13,242 nt of DNA from Actinomycetes bacterium (GTDB taxonomy: Bacteria; Actinomycetota; Acidimicrobiia; Acidimicrobiales; Palsa-688), in assembly GCA_021808665.1 (NCBI GenBank), contig JAKBBA010000085.1, forward strand, positions 1 to 13,242, written 5' to 3'. This document shows, in pieces, positions 1 to 6,669 of this stretch. Below the pieces are notes generated by a model. It saw nothing but the letters and a program-made list of their open reading frames with translations, did not search any database and was not told the DNA's origin. The first letter of the stretch is position 1. Every line of letters starts with the position of its first letter. The position numbers were made by a program, and so were the translations under genes.

Positions 1-1096
1 GCTGCAGCTGATTCGTGCCAACGAAAATCTGCAGGGCCTTGGCATCTCGCATCATGCGCTCCACGGGGTGATCCTTCGTGTAGCCTGCAGCGCCCAGACA
101 CTGCACGGCATCGGTCGTGACCGACATGGCGACGTCGGTCGCGAAGGCTTTCGCCATGGAGGACAGCTCGGTGCGCCGGGGACCGCCGCGGTCGACCTCC
201 GCTGCTGCCGCGTAGGTCAGCTCTCGGGCTGCCTCGACGTTCATAGCCATATTCGCCAGAGTGAAGGAGACCCCTTGGAAGTCGAATACAGGACGACCGA
301 ACTGATGTCGACCGAGCGCGTAGTTGATCGCGTAATCGGTAGCAGCACGGGCGACGCCCACCGCTTGACCAGCAGCGGAGGGCCGGCCCATGTCGAACAA
401 CACCTGGACTGCATGGAAAGCCCGTTCGCCTGCGATCAGGTTGCTCACGGGGACCTCCACGTCGTCGAGGGTGACCTCCCCCAGCGAAGCGCCGCGAAGG
501 CCCATTTTGCGCTCCTCCCGGGTGACGCTCAGCCCGGCTGCCTCGTTGCGGTCGACCATTAGAATCCTCAGACCCTTGGTCTTGCTGCGCGAGTCGACCG
601 TGACAAGCAGCGCGATGACACCCGACTCGCCAGCGTTTCCGATGAACTGCTTCCGGCCGTTTACGACGAAATAGCCGCCCTTGTCTACAGCAGTCGTGCG
701 GATACTTGCAATGTCACTGCCCGCCTCGGGCTCGGTTGCGGCGAAGCATCCAGTGGACTCGATAATCCGGGGATAGAAGCGGGCCTGCTGTTCCTCGGTA
801 CCGAAATAGCGCAAGAGGATGATGGGCCCCATCGACTCGAGCACTTGCACCGCCGCGAGCGACACTCGGGCAAGCTGTTCGACCATCAGCGTCCATTCGG
901 TCACGCCTGCCTCGGAGCCCCCGAACCTTTCGGGTACCAGTAGTGCCAACCATCCCATTTGCCGGTACAAGTCGGCTAGCTCCGGCGGGACGCGGTCGTC
1001 GTCTTCCATCCGGGGGACCAGAGGCGTGATCTTGTCGCGGGCGACGTTAAAGACCGTGTCGGCGAAGAGTTCTTGCTCGGGCGTGAAAGCCGTCAC
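1..1096 (-). CDS. Acyl-CoA dehydrogenase family flavoprotein, C-terminus cut by window edge, catalytic Glu replaced by Val
   Basis: The frame is open from GTG 1096 to the window edge (365 codons). It shows the acyl-CoA dehydrogenase (ACAD) layout: a helical N-terminal domain, the beta-domain signature TEPEAGSD (residues 121-128), NGRKQFIGNA (146-155), the FAD-contacting GRHQFGRPVFDFQ (262-274), and the C-terminal QCLGAAGYTKDHPVERMMRD (332-351). These enzymes normally oxidise acyl-CoA to enoyl-CoA and pass electrons to ETF. The catalytic base normally lies in a YEGT-type motif; here the motif reads IFVGTNQLQ, with Val359. The alternative base position used by isovaleryl-CoA dehydrogenases aligns with Gly237 (FDMGRP). 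The family is certain, but ordinary dehydrogenation is doubtful. A GGGAGG ribosome site lies just upstream of GTG 1096; an in-frame GTG at 1102 would overlap that site and is less likely. Only the last few residues should be missing. A TetR-type palindrome upstream suggests its own control. Confidence 0.93.
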   Translation of the reverse strand, partial: MTAFTPEQELFADTVFNVARDKITPLVPRMEDDDRVPPELADLYRQMGWLALLVPERFGGSEAGVTEWTLMVEQLARVSLAAVQVLESMGPIILLRYFGTEEQQARFYPRIIESTGCFAATEPEAGSDIASIRTTAVDKGGYFVVNGRKQFIGNAGESGVIALLVTVDSRSKTKGLRILMVDRNEAAGLSVTREERKMGLRGASLGEVTLDDVEVPVSNLIAGERAFHAVQVLFDMGRPSAAGQAVGVARAATDYAINYALGRHQFGRPVFDFQGVSFTLANMAMNVEAARELTYAAAAEVDRGGPRRTELSSMAKAFATDVAMSVTTDAVQCLGAAGYTKDHPVERMMRDAKALQIFVGTNQLQ

Positions 1097-1139
1097 GTGC
1101 ACCTCCCTGGAAAATACCCCGACCGGCCAGCGGGGCTGA

Positions 1140-1155
1140 ATGACTGATCGGTCAT
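1140..1155. promoter_or_regulatory. TetR-type palindromic operator upstream of the acyl-CoA dehydrogenase
   Basis: The sequence ATGACTGATCGGTCAT is a 16-bp inverted repeat with one mismatched pair (14 of 16 positions symmetric). TGAC-N6-GTCA with a GATC-like core is a common form of operator for TetR-family regulators of acyl-CoA metabolism. It lies about 40 bp ahead of the GTG start. On the minus strand it is just downstream of a TATGAT hexamer (1159-1164), so a bound repressor would cover the transcription start. No TetR gene is visible in the window. The -35 region is weak. Confidence 0.5.
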
Positions 1156-1158
1156 CGT

Positions 1159-1164
1159 ATCATA
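1159..1164 (-). promoter_or_regulatory. Candidate -10 box for the acyl-CoA dehydrogenase gene
   Basis: TATGAT on the minus strand matches the -10 consensus in five of six positions. The downstream palindrome at 1140-1155 would overlap the +1 site. No convincing -35 hexamer is seen at the expected spacing, so this rests on the hexamer and its position only. Confidence 0.35.
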
Positions 1165-1192
1165 GGCCGGGTGTGCGGTTCGTTAGCAGTAG

Positions 1193-1855
1193 CTAGCTGC
1201 GTGGCGTCTGCAGTGTGTGGTATCCGTTAGCTCGCCTTGCCGTGGCGAGTGGTTGGCCGCTAGCGACAGCCGCGCGGATGCGTTCTTCGGCCTCGGCGAT
1301 CTTGTGGCTCGTGTCATAGACTTCGTTAGTGCGTGAAGCAGGTACGCACACGACTCCGTCGGCGTCGCCGACGAGCAGGTCGCCTGGGTTGACTCGAACG
1401 CCACCGATGGTTACCGGCACCTCGTAGGCATCCGCGACGACACGGTCTTTGCCTGTGCGCATCCACCGTCCACGGGCGAAGATCGGGTATCCGACGCGGA
1501 GGCTCTCGTCGCTATCGCGACAAATGCCGTCGATTACCGTGCCTTCGACGTGTCTTTGGTGCGCGGTGGCCGTGAGGATCTCCCCCCAGACGGTAGCGTC
1601 GGTGCAACCCTTGTTGTCGAGTACGACGACTTGGCCGGTGCCGAGGTCGTCGATGTAGTCGCCAACGGTCCCTGGCGCCGCTCCAGCGGGGACGTAGCTG
1701 ACGGTGAATGCGCGACCTACCATGCGAGTGGCGCGGTCGAGTGGGAGGATCCCACTGCACTGTCCTACGATGCTCATCGAGTCGAGGGCGTCGCTGATCG
1801 TGCTTGTACCCAGCTGACTCCAGCCGACCCATTCGTCGGGTGAAGGATCAACCAC
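1193..1855 (-). CDS. RraA-like / HMG-CHA aldolase family protein, paralogue 1
   Basis: A 220-residue protein of the RraA fold, often mislabelled dimethylmenaquinone methyltransferase. Members include the E. coli RNase E inhibitor RraA and class II pyruvate aldolases for 4-hydroxy-4-methyl-2-oxoglutarate (HMG) and 4-carboxy-4-hydroxy-2-oxoadipate (CHA). Visible family signs are the N-terminal TSTISDALDSM, VGRAFTV, the active-site stretch WGEILTA...DGICRDSDE, and the C-terminal VNPGDLLVGDADGVVCVP. The acidic residue of WGE is followed by exactly 20 residues and then Arg-Asp, matching the D/E-X20-R-D pattern of metal-dependent aldolase members, so catalysis is plausible. The GTG start at 1855 follows GGGAGG and overlaps the end of paralogue 2 by 8 bp. 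The frame stays open far upstream, but that part overlaps paralogue 2 and has no family similarity. It is the last gene of the gntR-rraA-rraA operon. The substrate is unknown. Confidence 0.88.
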   Translation of the reverse strand: MVDPSPDEWVGWSQLGTSTISDALDSMSIVGQCSGILPLDRATRMVGRAFTVSYVPAGAAPGTVGDYIDDLGTGQVVVLDNKGCTDATVWGEILTATAHQRHVEGTVIDGICRDSDESLRVGYPIFARGRWMRTGKDRVVADAYEVPVTIGGVRVNPGDLLVGDADGVVCVPASRTNEVYDTSHKIAEAEERIRAAVASGQPLATARRANGYHTLQTPRS

Positions 1856-2528
1856 GATGACCTCCCTGCTTCTGTGCCGCCAGCATCGCCTCATAGGTGA
1901 CCGACATTGCGCTCTCAGCCGGGACCCCACTCTGGATCTCATCGAGGATCGCCCGCTCGCGGCCAGCGAGCGCCTCTGCTGTCGACGCAATTTCCTCTGC
2001 GTGCTGCGAAGGGATGAAGACAACGCCGCTGGCGTCGGCCACGGCGAGGTCGCCGGGGCGGACGAGCACCCCGGCGATATGGACCGGCTGGTTCCAGTCA
2101 AGCTCTTGTAGCCTCCCTCGGGCGGTGCGGCACACTGCAGCCGACCCGTAGACGGGAAGTGCGAGGTCTCGCGCCTCGTCGATGTCACGGGCTGCGCCGT
2201 CAACTATCACTCCAGCTAGGCGCCGCATGACTGCCGCGGCGCACAGCAGGCCCCCCCACGAGGCTGCACCGGTGAAGCCGCCAGCGTCTATCGCAATGAT
2301 GTCACCGGGTTGACTGTTTGCGACTGCGGCCGTAGCGAGATGCCGGGACGGTGGGGCGCTCCCCGCGGCACCTACGTGCACCGTTTGCACGCGGCCGGCA
2401 ACGCGCGTGGGGCACGTGAGGGCGGTGAGTCCTGGCGCTACCCCATCTAGGCTCAGAACGTCCAGTGCATCAGACAGCACGCATGTGTCCAACTGAAGAA
2501 GCCGTTCTTGGAGGGTCAACCTATCCAT
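1848..2528 (-). CDS. RraA-like / HMG-CHA aldolase family protein, paralogue 2, altered active-site motif
   Basis: A 226-residue RraA-fold protein with the usual sequence of motifs: LDTCVLSDALDVL, VAGRVQTV, GDIIAIDAGG, SWGGLLCAAA...DGAARDIDE, and VRPGDLAVADASGVVFIP. The Arg-Asp pair is present, but the acidic residue normally 21 positions before the Arg is Gly (WGG instead of WGE or FGD). A metal-dependent aldolase role is therefore less certain than for the other two paralogues. It could be a non-catalytic partner, since the family forms trimers or hexamers, or it may use a different substrate. The ATG start at 2528 is preceded by a strong GGAGG about 7 nt upstream. It lies 16 nt after the gntR stop and overlaps paralogue 1 by 8 bp, so the three genes should be co-transcribed. 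Confidence 0.88.
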   Translation of the reverse strand: MDRLTLQERLLQLDTCVLSDALDVLSLDGVAPGLTALTCPTRVAGRVQTVHVGAAGSAPPSRHLATAAVANSQPGDIIAIDAGGFTGAASWGGLLCAAAVMRRLAGVIVDGAARDIDEARDLALPVYGSAAVCRTARGRLQELDWNQPVHIAGVLVRPGDLAVADASGVVFIPSQHAEEIASTAEALAGRERAILDEIQSGVPAESAMSVTYEAMLAAQKQGGHRG

Positions 2529-2544
2529 GTGCTTTCCTCCTCGG

Positions 2545-3234
2545 TCACTGCGAGAGCAGGTCGATCAATCGGTCGTAGGAGCCCTGAAGATGCTCCCGGA
2601 CGAGTTGGGCCAACAGGTCTTCCTTACCGTCGCAGAAGGCCTCGAGCATGTCGTGATGTTGTGCGTCCGCTACGTCGACCGCCTCGTCGTCCTTGAGTAG
2701 CTGTAGCCGGTAGCGGTCACACCTGTCCCAAAGCGTGTCGAGTAGCGTCACCATTGTATCGCTGCCGCACCTAGCATAAATAGCTCGGTGGAACCGTCGA
2801 TTGATCCTAAGTCGGTCAAGGGGCCCGATTTCACTTTCTTCCTCGGCCTCGGCCGTGCGCAGGATCGAGCGAACCGCATCACAAGCCACCCGATCGGCTG
2901 ATCGACAAGCCAGACGAGCGGCTTCAGGATCCAAGAGCATACGTATCCCATACAGCTCGTTGAACTCTCGCTTAGAAAGCTCCGGCACCCGAATAGTGGA
3001 ATGGGCCTTCTGGATGACAAGTCCATCGGCTTCCAGCCGACGGAGAGCCTCGCGTACAGGGGTCGTCGAAAGCCCGATCTGTCTCGCCAAGGCCTCTTGA
3101 TCCAAATTGCTTCCGGGTGCCAAGCGGCCATCGATCACCCGGTCTCGAAGCCGGTAATAGGCGGCATCAGCCTTCGTTTGCCAAGCGACCTCACCCTCGC
3201 CGCTTGCCTGGAATTTCGTACCTCGCTGATCCAT
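2545..3234 (-). CDS. GntR-family transcriptional regulator, FadR/FCD subfamily
   Basis: 229 residues. An N-terminal winged helix (about 22-85) carries the GntR signature: AAYYRLRDRVIDGRLAPGS, then LARQIGLSTTPVREALRRLEADGLV. The C-terminal all-helical FCD ligand domain (about 90-220) has the usual metal-site histidines in RRFHRAIY (His149), AQHHDML (His193/194) and VREHLQGSY (His215). The position that is often Asp in front of the first His is Asn145. FCD regulators usually bind small organic acids and repress neighbouring catabolic genes. This one begins the minus-strand operon with two rraA-like genes and faces the plus-strand operon. It probably controls both through the repeats at 3253-3277. 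The ATG start at 3234 has an AGAGGA site upstream. The effector is unknown and may be an oxo-acid handled by the cluster. Confidence 0.93.
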   Translation of the reverse strand: MDQRGTKFQASGEGEVAWQTKADAAYYRLRDRVIDGRLAPGSNLDQEALARQIGLSTTPVREALRRLEADGLVIQKAHSTIRVPELSKREFNELYGIRMLLDPEAARLACRSADRVACDAVRSILRTAEAEEESEIGPLDRLRINRRFHRAIYARCGSDTMVTLLDTLWDRCDRYRLQLLKDDEAVDVADAQHHDMLEAFCDGKEDLLAQLVREHLQGSYDRLIDLLSQ

Positions 3235-3252
3235 GTCACCGTCCTCTTGTGC

Positions 3253-3277
3253 CGATAGACTATCGCCTATAGGCTAT
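3253..3277. promoter_or_regulatory. Tandem ATAG-N-CTAT operator in the divergent gntR/rraA promoter
   Basis: Two near-identical 9-bp pseudo-palindromes, ATAGACTAT (3255-3263) and ATAGGCTAT (3269-3277), lie 14 bp apart start to start. The first extends to the perfect inverted repeat CGATAG-A-CTATCG (3253-3265); between them is the perfect palindrome GCCTATAGGC (3265-3274). They sit in the 87-bp gap between the divergent gntR and third rraA-like genes, where an autoregulating GntR repressor would be expected to bind. Assignment to this GntR protein is by position and symmetry. Confidence 0.55.
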
Positions 3278-3290
3278 GGGCGCCAGACGT

Positions 3291-3302
3291 CGTCCATGGA
3301 CG
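3291..3302. promoter_or_regulatory. 12-bp perfect palindrome in the leader of the plus-strand operon
   Basis: CGTCCATGGACG is a perfect palindrome 19 bp before the GTG start of the third rraA-like gene and just ahead of its GGGAGG ribosome site. It could be a second operator or a small leader hairpin. It does not resemble the ATAG-N-CTAT repeats. Confidence 0.3.
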
Positions 3303-3321
3303 TCAGCTAGGGGAGGATACG

Positions 3322-4044
3322 GTGGGCGCTGCGGATCAGGTTTCGACGGCTCAGCAAGGGCCCAGCGTTGAGGCGGTTGCGGCTAACGCTGATCCGCTGT
3401 TAGGGAACCTTGGCATGTTCGACACCGCCACCCTGCTCGAGTCCAACGGTGGACGCGGCGCCTTGCCGATGCGCATAAGGCCGGTGGGACTCGATGTGCG
3501 GGTGGCAGGGCCTGCCTATCCGGTGCGCTGCCCGGCCGGTGACAACCTCTGGCTGCATAGGGCGGTGTCCGTCGCACCGAAAGGGTCGGTCCTCGTCGCG
3601 TGTGTCGACGGATTCGACGAAGCCGGTTACTGGGGGGAGATTCTCACGGCCGCCGCTATGCAGCGGGGGCTGGCTGGTTTGGTTCTCGACGGCGCCGTCC
3701 GTGACGCCAGGCGGCTAATCGAAAGAGGGTTTCCCGTGTTCTGCACGGGACGCTGCGTGCGAGGGACCACCAAAGATCCCTCAGGGCGGGGAACGCTCGG
3801 CGCTGCCATAAGGATCGGGGAAACCGAGATCGAAATCGGAGACGCTGTCATCGGCGACGATGACGGGGTAGTAGTCATCGCGTCCGGGGCGGTCGCCACC
3901 GTCCGCCTCGTCGCTGCTCAACGGGTCGCGCGCGAAGCCCGGATCTTCGAGCGGATTGCTGAGGGCGAGTCGACGATCAGCATCTACGGGCTTGCGCGAC
4001 CGGTCGACTCGGTCAACGAGAAAGGATACGTTCGAAATGTTTGA
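3322..4044 (+). CDS. RraA-like / HMG-CHA aldolase family protein, paralogue 3
   Basis: A 240-residue RraA-fold protein. Motifs are LGMFDTATLLES near residues 31-42, VAGPAYPV, GSVLVACVDG, YWGEILTAAAMQRGLAGLVLD followed by GAVRDARRL, GFPVFCTG, and IEIGDAVIGDDDGVVVI. The Glu of WGE is followed by 20 residues and then Arg-Asp, so the proposed catalytic and metal-binding set is intact. This group includes HMG/CHA aldolase and oxaloacetate decarboxylase activities. The GTG start is 6-7 nt after GGGGAGG. Its stop overlaps the start of the LigJ-like gene by 8 bp (ATGTTTGA), so the two are translationally coupled. Because LigJ hydratases make the substrate of RraA-type CHA aldolases in the protocatechuate 4,5-cleavage route, this paralogue is the best candidate for the aldolase partner. 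That link is inference from context. Confidence 0.9.
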   Translation: MGAADQVSTAQQGPSVEAVAANADPLLGNLGMFDTATLLESNGGRGALPMRIRPVGLDVRVAGPAYPVRCPAGDNLWLHRAVSVAPKGSVLVACVDGFDEAGYWGEILTAAAMQRGLAGLVLDGAVRDARRLIERGFPVFCTGRCVRGTTKDPSGRGTLGAAIRIGETEIEIGDAVIGDDDGVVVIASGAVATVRLVAAQRVAREARIFERIAEGESTISIYGLARPVDSVNEKGYVRNV

Positions 4045-5065
4045 GGACATAACAGTGCTCGACGTGCACTCCCACCTGTCCGTACCGCAAGCTGCGAATG
4101 CGTTGGCGCTCGCCATGATGGCTAGCAACACCCCGTTGCCGAGCCCGCTTCGGCAAGGACGTTCTGGGCACAACTTCGTGGCAAAAGTTCCCCCCGAGGA
4201 CTTCCAGGCGGCGGCCGAAGCTCACGTCGCGTACATCGACGAGCGACACATAGATGTGCAGCTCATCGGGCCACGACCATTCATGATGCTCGGCTGGATG
4301 GAGTCGCATCTCATAGCGCCATGGACCGAGTACGTCAACGACATGATCCACCAGCAGTGCAAGCTCTACCCGGACCGTTTCATCGGAGCATGTCAGCTGC
4401 CGCAGCGCTGGGACGCCAAGGACCTCTCCCACTGCCTTGCCGAACTCAACCACTGCGTCGAGGAATACTCCTTCGGCGCCGCCTACGTGAGCCCTGATCC
4501 GAGTGGGCATCGACGTACGCCCGGCATGCACGAACCGTACTGGTATCCCCTCTACGAGCGATGCGAGGAGCTGGACCTGCCGGTAGTCGTACACGGAACG
4601 ACGTCACTTGATGAGCGGCTCCGGCTGATCCCACACAACTACCAGCTCGGTTTTGTCAGCGAGCAGTACTATGCCACGCAGATCCTGGGCCACAGCGACG
4701 TCTTCGACCGTTTCCCGCAGCTGCGGGTCATCGTCTGCCACCTCGGCGGGGCGCTCAACCGGTTCATCCCAACCGACTTCCATCTGCCACAGCGGGACTT
4801 GAGCCGGAACCTCTTCTTCGACAGCTGCGGCTACGACCTGAACTTCTTGGAGGCGGGCATAAGACAGCGAGGAGTCGACCAAGTGTGCTTTGGGGCGGAG
4901 GCCCCCGGATCGGGCGGTGCCATCCGCCCCGAAACGGGACGACCTTGCGACGACTTGGTGCCGGTCATCGGCGAGCAGTTCGAATGGCTCAGCCGCGAAG
5001 ACCGGCAAAAGATCTTCTACGACAACCCGCTTCGGGTCTGCCCTGCGTTCGCCGGGCGGCCATGA
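4037..5065 (+). CDS. Amidohydrolase-2 family protein, LigJ-like (4-oxalomesaconate hydratase-like)
   Basis: A 342-residue TIM-barrel metal enzyme of the amidohydrolase_2/ACMSD group. Metal-site residues are visible: H11-x-H13 (LDVHSHL), His186 (VVVHGTTS), His235 (VIVCHLGGALNRF) and Glu288 (CFGAEAPGSGG). Most relatives have Asp at the last site; LigJ-type hydratases have Glu in an ASE motif. Further resemblance to LigJ, from memory, is YPDRFIGACQLPQ, the VSPDPSG stretch followed by WYPLYE, FFDSCGYD, and RPETGRPCDD. LigJ hydrates 4-oxalomesaconate to CHA in protocatechuate/gallate degradation. Related family members are decarboxylases (ACMSD, gamma-resorcylate), so the exact reaction is open. 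The ATG at 4037 was chosen because it starts right at the barrel's first strand and overlaps the preceding stop; the frame is open upstream but without family similarity. It ends in an ATGA overlap with the ABC ATPase. Confidence 0.85.
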   Translation: MFEDITVLDVHSHLSVPQAANALALAMMASNTPLPSPLRQGRSGHNFVAKVPPEDFQAAAEAHVAYIDERHIDVQLIGPRPFMMLGWMESHLIAPWTEYVNDMIHQQCKLYPDRFIGACQLPQRWDAKDLSHCLAELNHCVEEYSFGAAYVSPDPSGHRRTPGMHEPYWYPLYERCEELDLPVVVHGTTSLDERLRLIPHNYQLGFVSEQYYATQILGHSDVFDRFPQLRVIVCHLGGALNRFIPTDFHLPQRDLSRNLFFDSCGYDLNFLEAGIRQRGVDQVCFGAEAPGSGGAIRPETGRPCDDLVPVIGEQFEWLSREDRQKIFYDNPLRVCPAFAGRP

Positions 5066-6669
5066 TGGCGACCACGGATCGGCCTGCCGTAGCGGCCCAG
5101 CCGACCGGCGTTGCGGACTCAGGCGCATCGGAGCGCGAAGTGCGGTCACCCGTCTTGGAGGTAGTCGGGGTATCGAAGAGCTTCGGTGGCTCGCCAGCCT
5201 TAGTGGACGTCGGCCTTCGACTTCCGAGCGGCGAAGTCCACGCGCTCGTAGGCGGAAACGGCTCGGGCAAATCGACGCTCATCCGGGTTCTCTCTGGTTA
5301 CCATGTCCCTGATAGCGGTGAGGTCCTCGTCGCGGGCAAGCCTCTCGAGACAGGTTCGCCCGCCTCGTCGCACGCCCTTGGGTGTCGCTTCGTTCATCAA
5401 GACCTCGGTCTCGTCGACTCGCTTCCCGTCTTGGACAATCTGTACTTCGGTTCCCGATTTCCGACTCGGGCTGGGACTATCCGGACGCGCCGAGCGATCC
5501 AACACGCGGAAGCGAACCTGGCGAGGGTCGGCCTCGACGTCGACCCGACCACCGCGGTCTCGTCGCTTCCGCCAGCGACAAGGACGGGCGTGGCGGTCGC
5601 ACGGTCGCTGTGGGATGCCGAGGACGGCGACGTCAAGCTCTTGGTGCTAGACGAGCCTACCGCCGCACTTTCTGTCGACGACGTGGAGCAACTTCTCGCG
5701 ATGGTTGCGGCGGTGGCGTCTAGTGGCGTGGCGGTGCTGTACGTGACGCACCGTATAGAGGAGATCTTTCGCATCGCCTCGACTGCATGGATCCTGCGAG
5801 ACGGCCAAATGGTGTCCGTCCGCAAAGTGTCCGGCATGCGCCGCCAAGAGCTAATCGAGGACATAGCCGGTCGCGAACTCGATGAGACAGACACCGCGCC
5901 AGTCGATGTGCCACGCAAGACGGCGCGCGATGTCGTACTAACGGTACGAAATCTTGTAGCTGGGCCGCTCGATGGGGTGTCGTTCGAGGTAAGCTCCGGC
6001 GAGGTCGTCGGCGTCGCTGGCGTCACAGGCTCTGGGCGCGAGACGCTGCTACAAGCGGTCTTTGGAGCCACGGAGTTCGAGGACGGCTCTGTCACGGTTG
6101 ACGGGCATCTCCTAGCACGCAACGACCCAGTGTCGTCCATCCGAGTGGGGATGGCATTCTTACCGGCGGATCGACGCGCGGCCGGCGGCATCCTCGACCT
6201 CTCGGCGCGCGAGAACCTCACGTTGGCGGACCTGGCGCCCCTGTGGCAGGCGCCCACTCTGCGGCTCGGATTGGAGCGCTCGGAGACCGACCATTGGTTC
6301 GAGCGTCTAGGTATCCGTCCGGCCACCGGTCAAAGCCTTCCGCTCGCGGTGTTCAGCGGCGGCAATCAGCAGAAGGTTCTTCTCGCCAAATGGCTGCGCC
6401 GCAGACCAAGAGTCCTACTACTCGACGAGCCCACTCAGGGTGTCGACGTAGCCGCGAAGGCGGACCTGCACAGGGAGTTGCTGCTCGCAGCAGGCGGAGG
6501 CGCGAGCGTGATCGTTAGCTCGTCGGACACGGACGAACTGGTAGCGATTTGCCACCGAGTGCTCGTCCTCCGGCATGGTTGCATTGTCGCTTGCCTGTCC
6601 GGGGACGACATCTCGGTCTCTAGAATCACTTTGCAGTTGCTCGGCGCGACTGACGGGGCCGCGGCATGA
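5062..6669 (+). CDS. CUT2-family (RbsA/XylG-type) ABC importer ATP-binding protein with two nucleotide-binding domains
   Basis: 535 residues, two fused ABC domains as in RbsA/MglA. Domain 1 (about 31-275): Walker A GGNGSGKST (64-72), Q-loop Gln113, Walker B LLVLDE (193-198) and His230 (YVTHRIEE). Its C-loop is degenerate (LPPATRT, 169-175). Domain 2 (about 290-525): the family's altered Walker A, GVTGSGRETL without the Lys, a full signature FSGGNQQK (431-438), Walker B VLLLDE (451-456), and SSSD where an H-loop would be. One consensus C-loop and one canonical Walker A is normal for this family. It energises uptake of a sugar or sugar-like polar solute through the adjacent permease. The ATG at 5062 overlaps the amidohydrolase stop (ATGA). 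About 30 residues precede the first domain. Confidence 0.94.
   Translation: MMATTDRPAVAAQPTGVADSGASEREVRSPVLEVVGVSKSFGGSPALVDVGLRLPSGEVHALVGGNGSGKSTLIRVLSGYHVPDSGEVLVAGKPLETGSPASSHALGCRFVHQDLGLVDSLPVLDNLYFGSRFPTRAGTIRTRRAIQHAEANLARVGLDVDPTTAVSSLPPATRTGVAVARSLWDAEDGDVKLLVLDEPTAALSVDDVEQLLAMVAAVASSGVAVLYVTHRIEEIFRIASTAWILRDGQMVSVRKVSGMRRQELIEDIAGRELDETDTAPVDVPRKTARDVVLTVRNLVAGPLDGVSFEVSSGEVVGVAGVTGSGRETLLQAVFGATEFEDGSVTVDGHLLARNDPVSSIRVGMAFLPADRRAAGGILDLSARENLTLADLAPLWQAPTLRLGLERSETDHWFERLGIRPATGQSLPLAVFSGGNQQKVLLAKWLRRRPRVLLLDEPTQGVDVAAKADLHRELLLAAGGGASVIVSSSDTDELVAICHRVLVLRHGCIVACLSGDDISVSRITLQLLGATDGAAA

Noticed and set aside
68..562. Plus-strand open frames across 68-1139
   Set aside because: They lie antisense to the acyl-CoA dehydrogenase, whose minus-strand frame carries full family motifs; their translations resemble nothing and are Arg/Ser/Gly-rich.
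1193..2203. A 336-residue version of RraA paralogue 1 starting at 2203
   Set aside because: Its first ~116 residues overlap paralogue 2 out of frame and lack family similarity; a GTG at 1855 with GGGAGG upstream gives a normal-length protein.
3956..5065. A longer amidohydrolase starting at 3956
   Set aside because: The extra 27 residues overlap RraA paralogue 3 and are not family-like; ATG 4037 directly precedes the first barrel strand with the H-x-H motif.
4885..6669. A longer ABC ATPase starting at 4885
   Set aside because: The upstream part overlaps the amidohydrolase coding sequence; the ATGA overlap at 5062 is the natural start.
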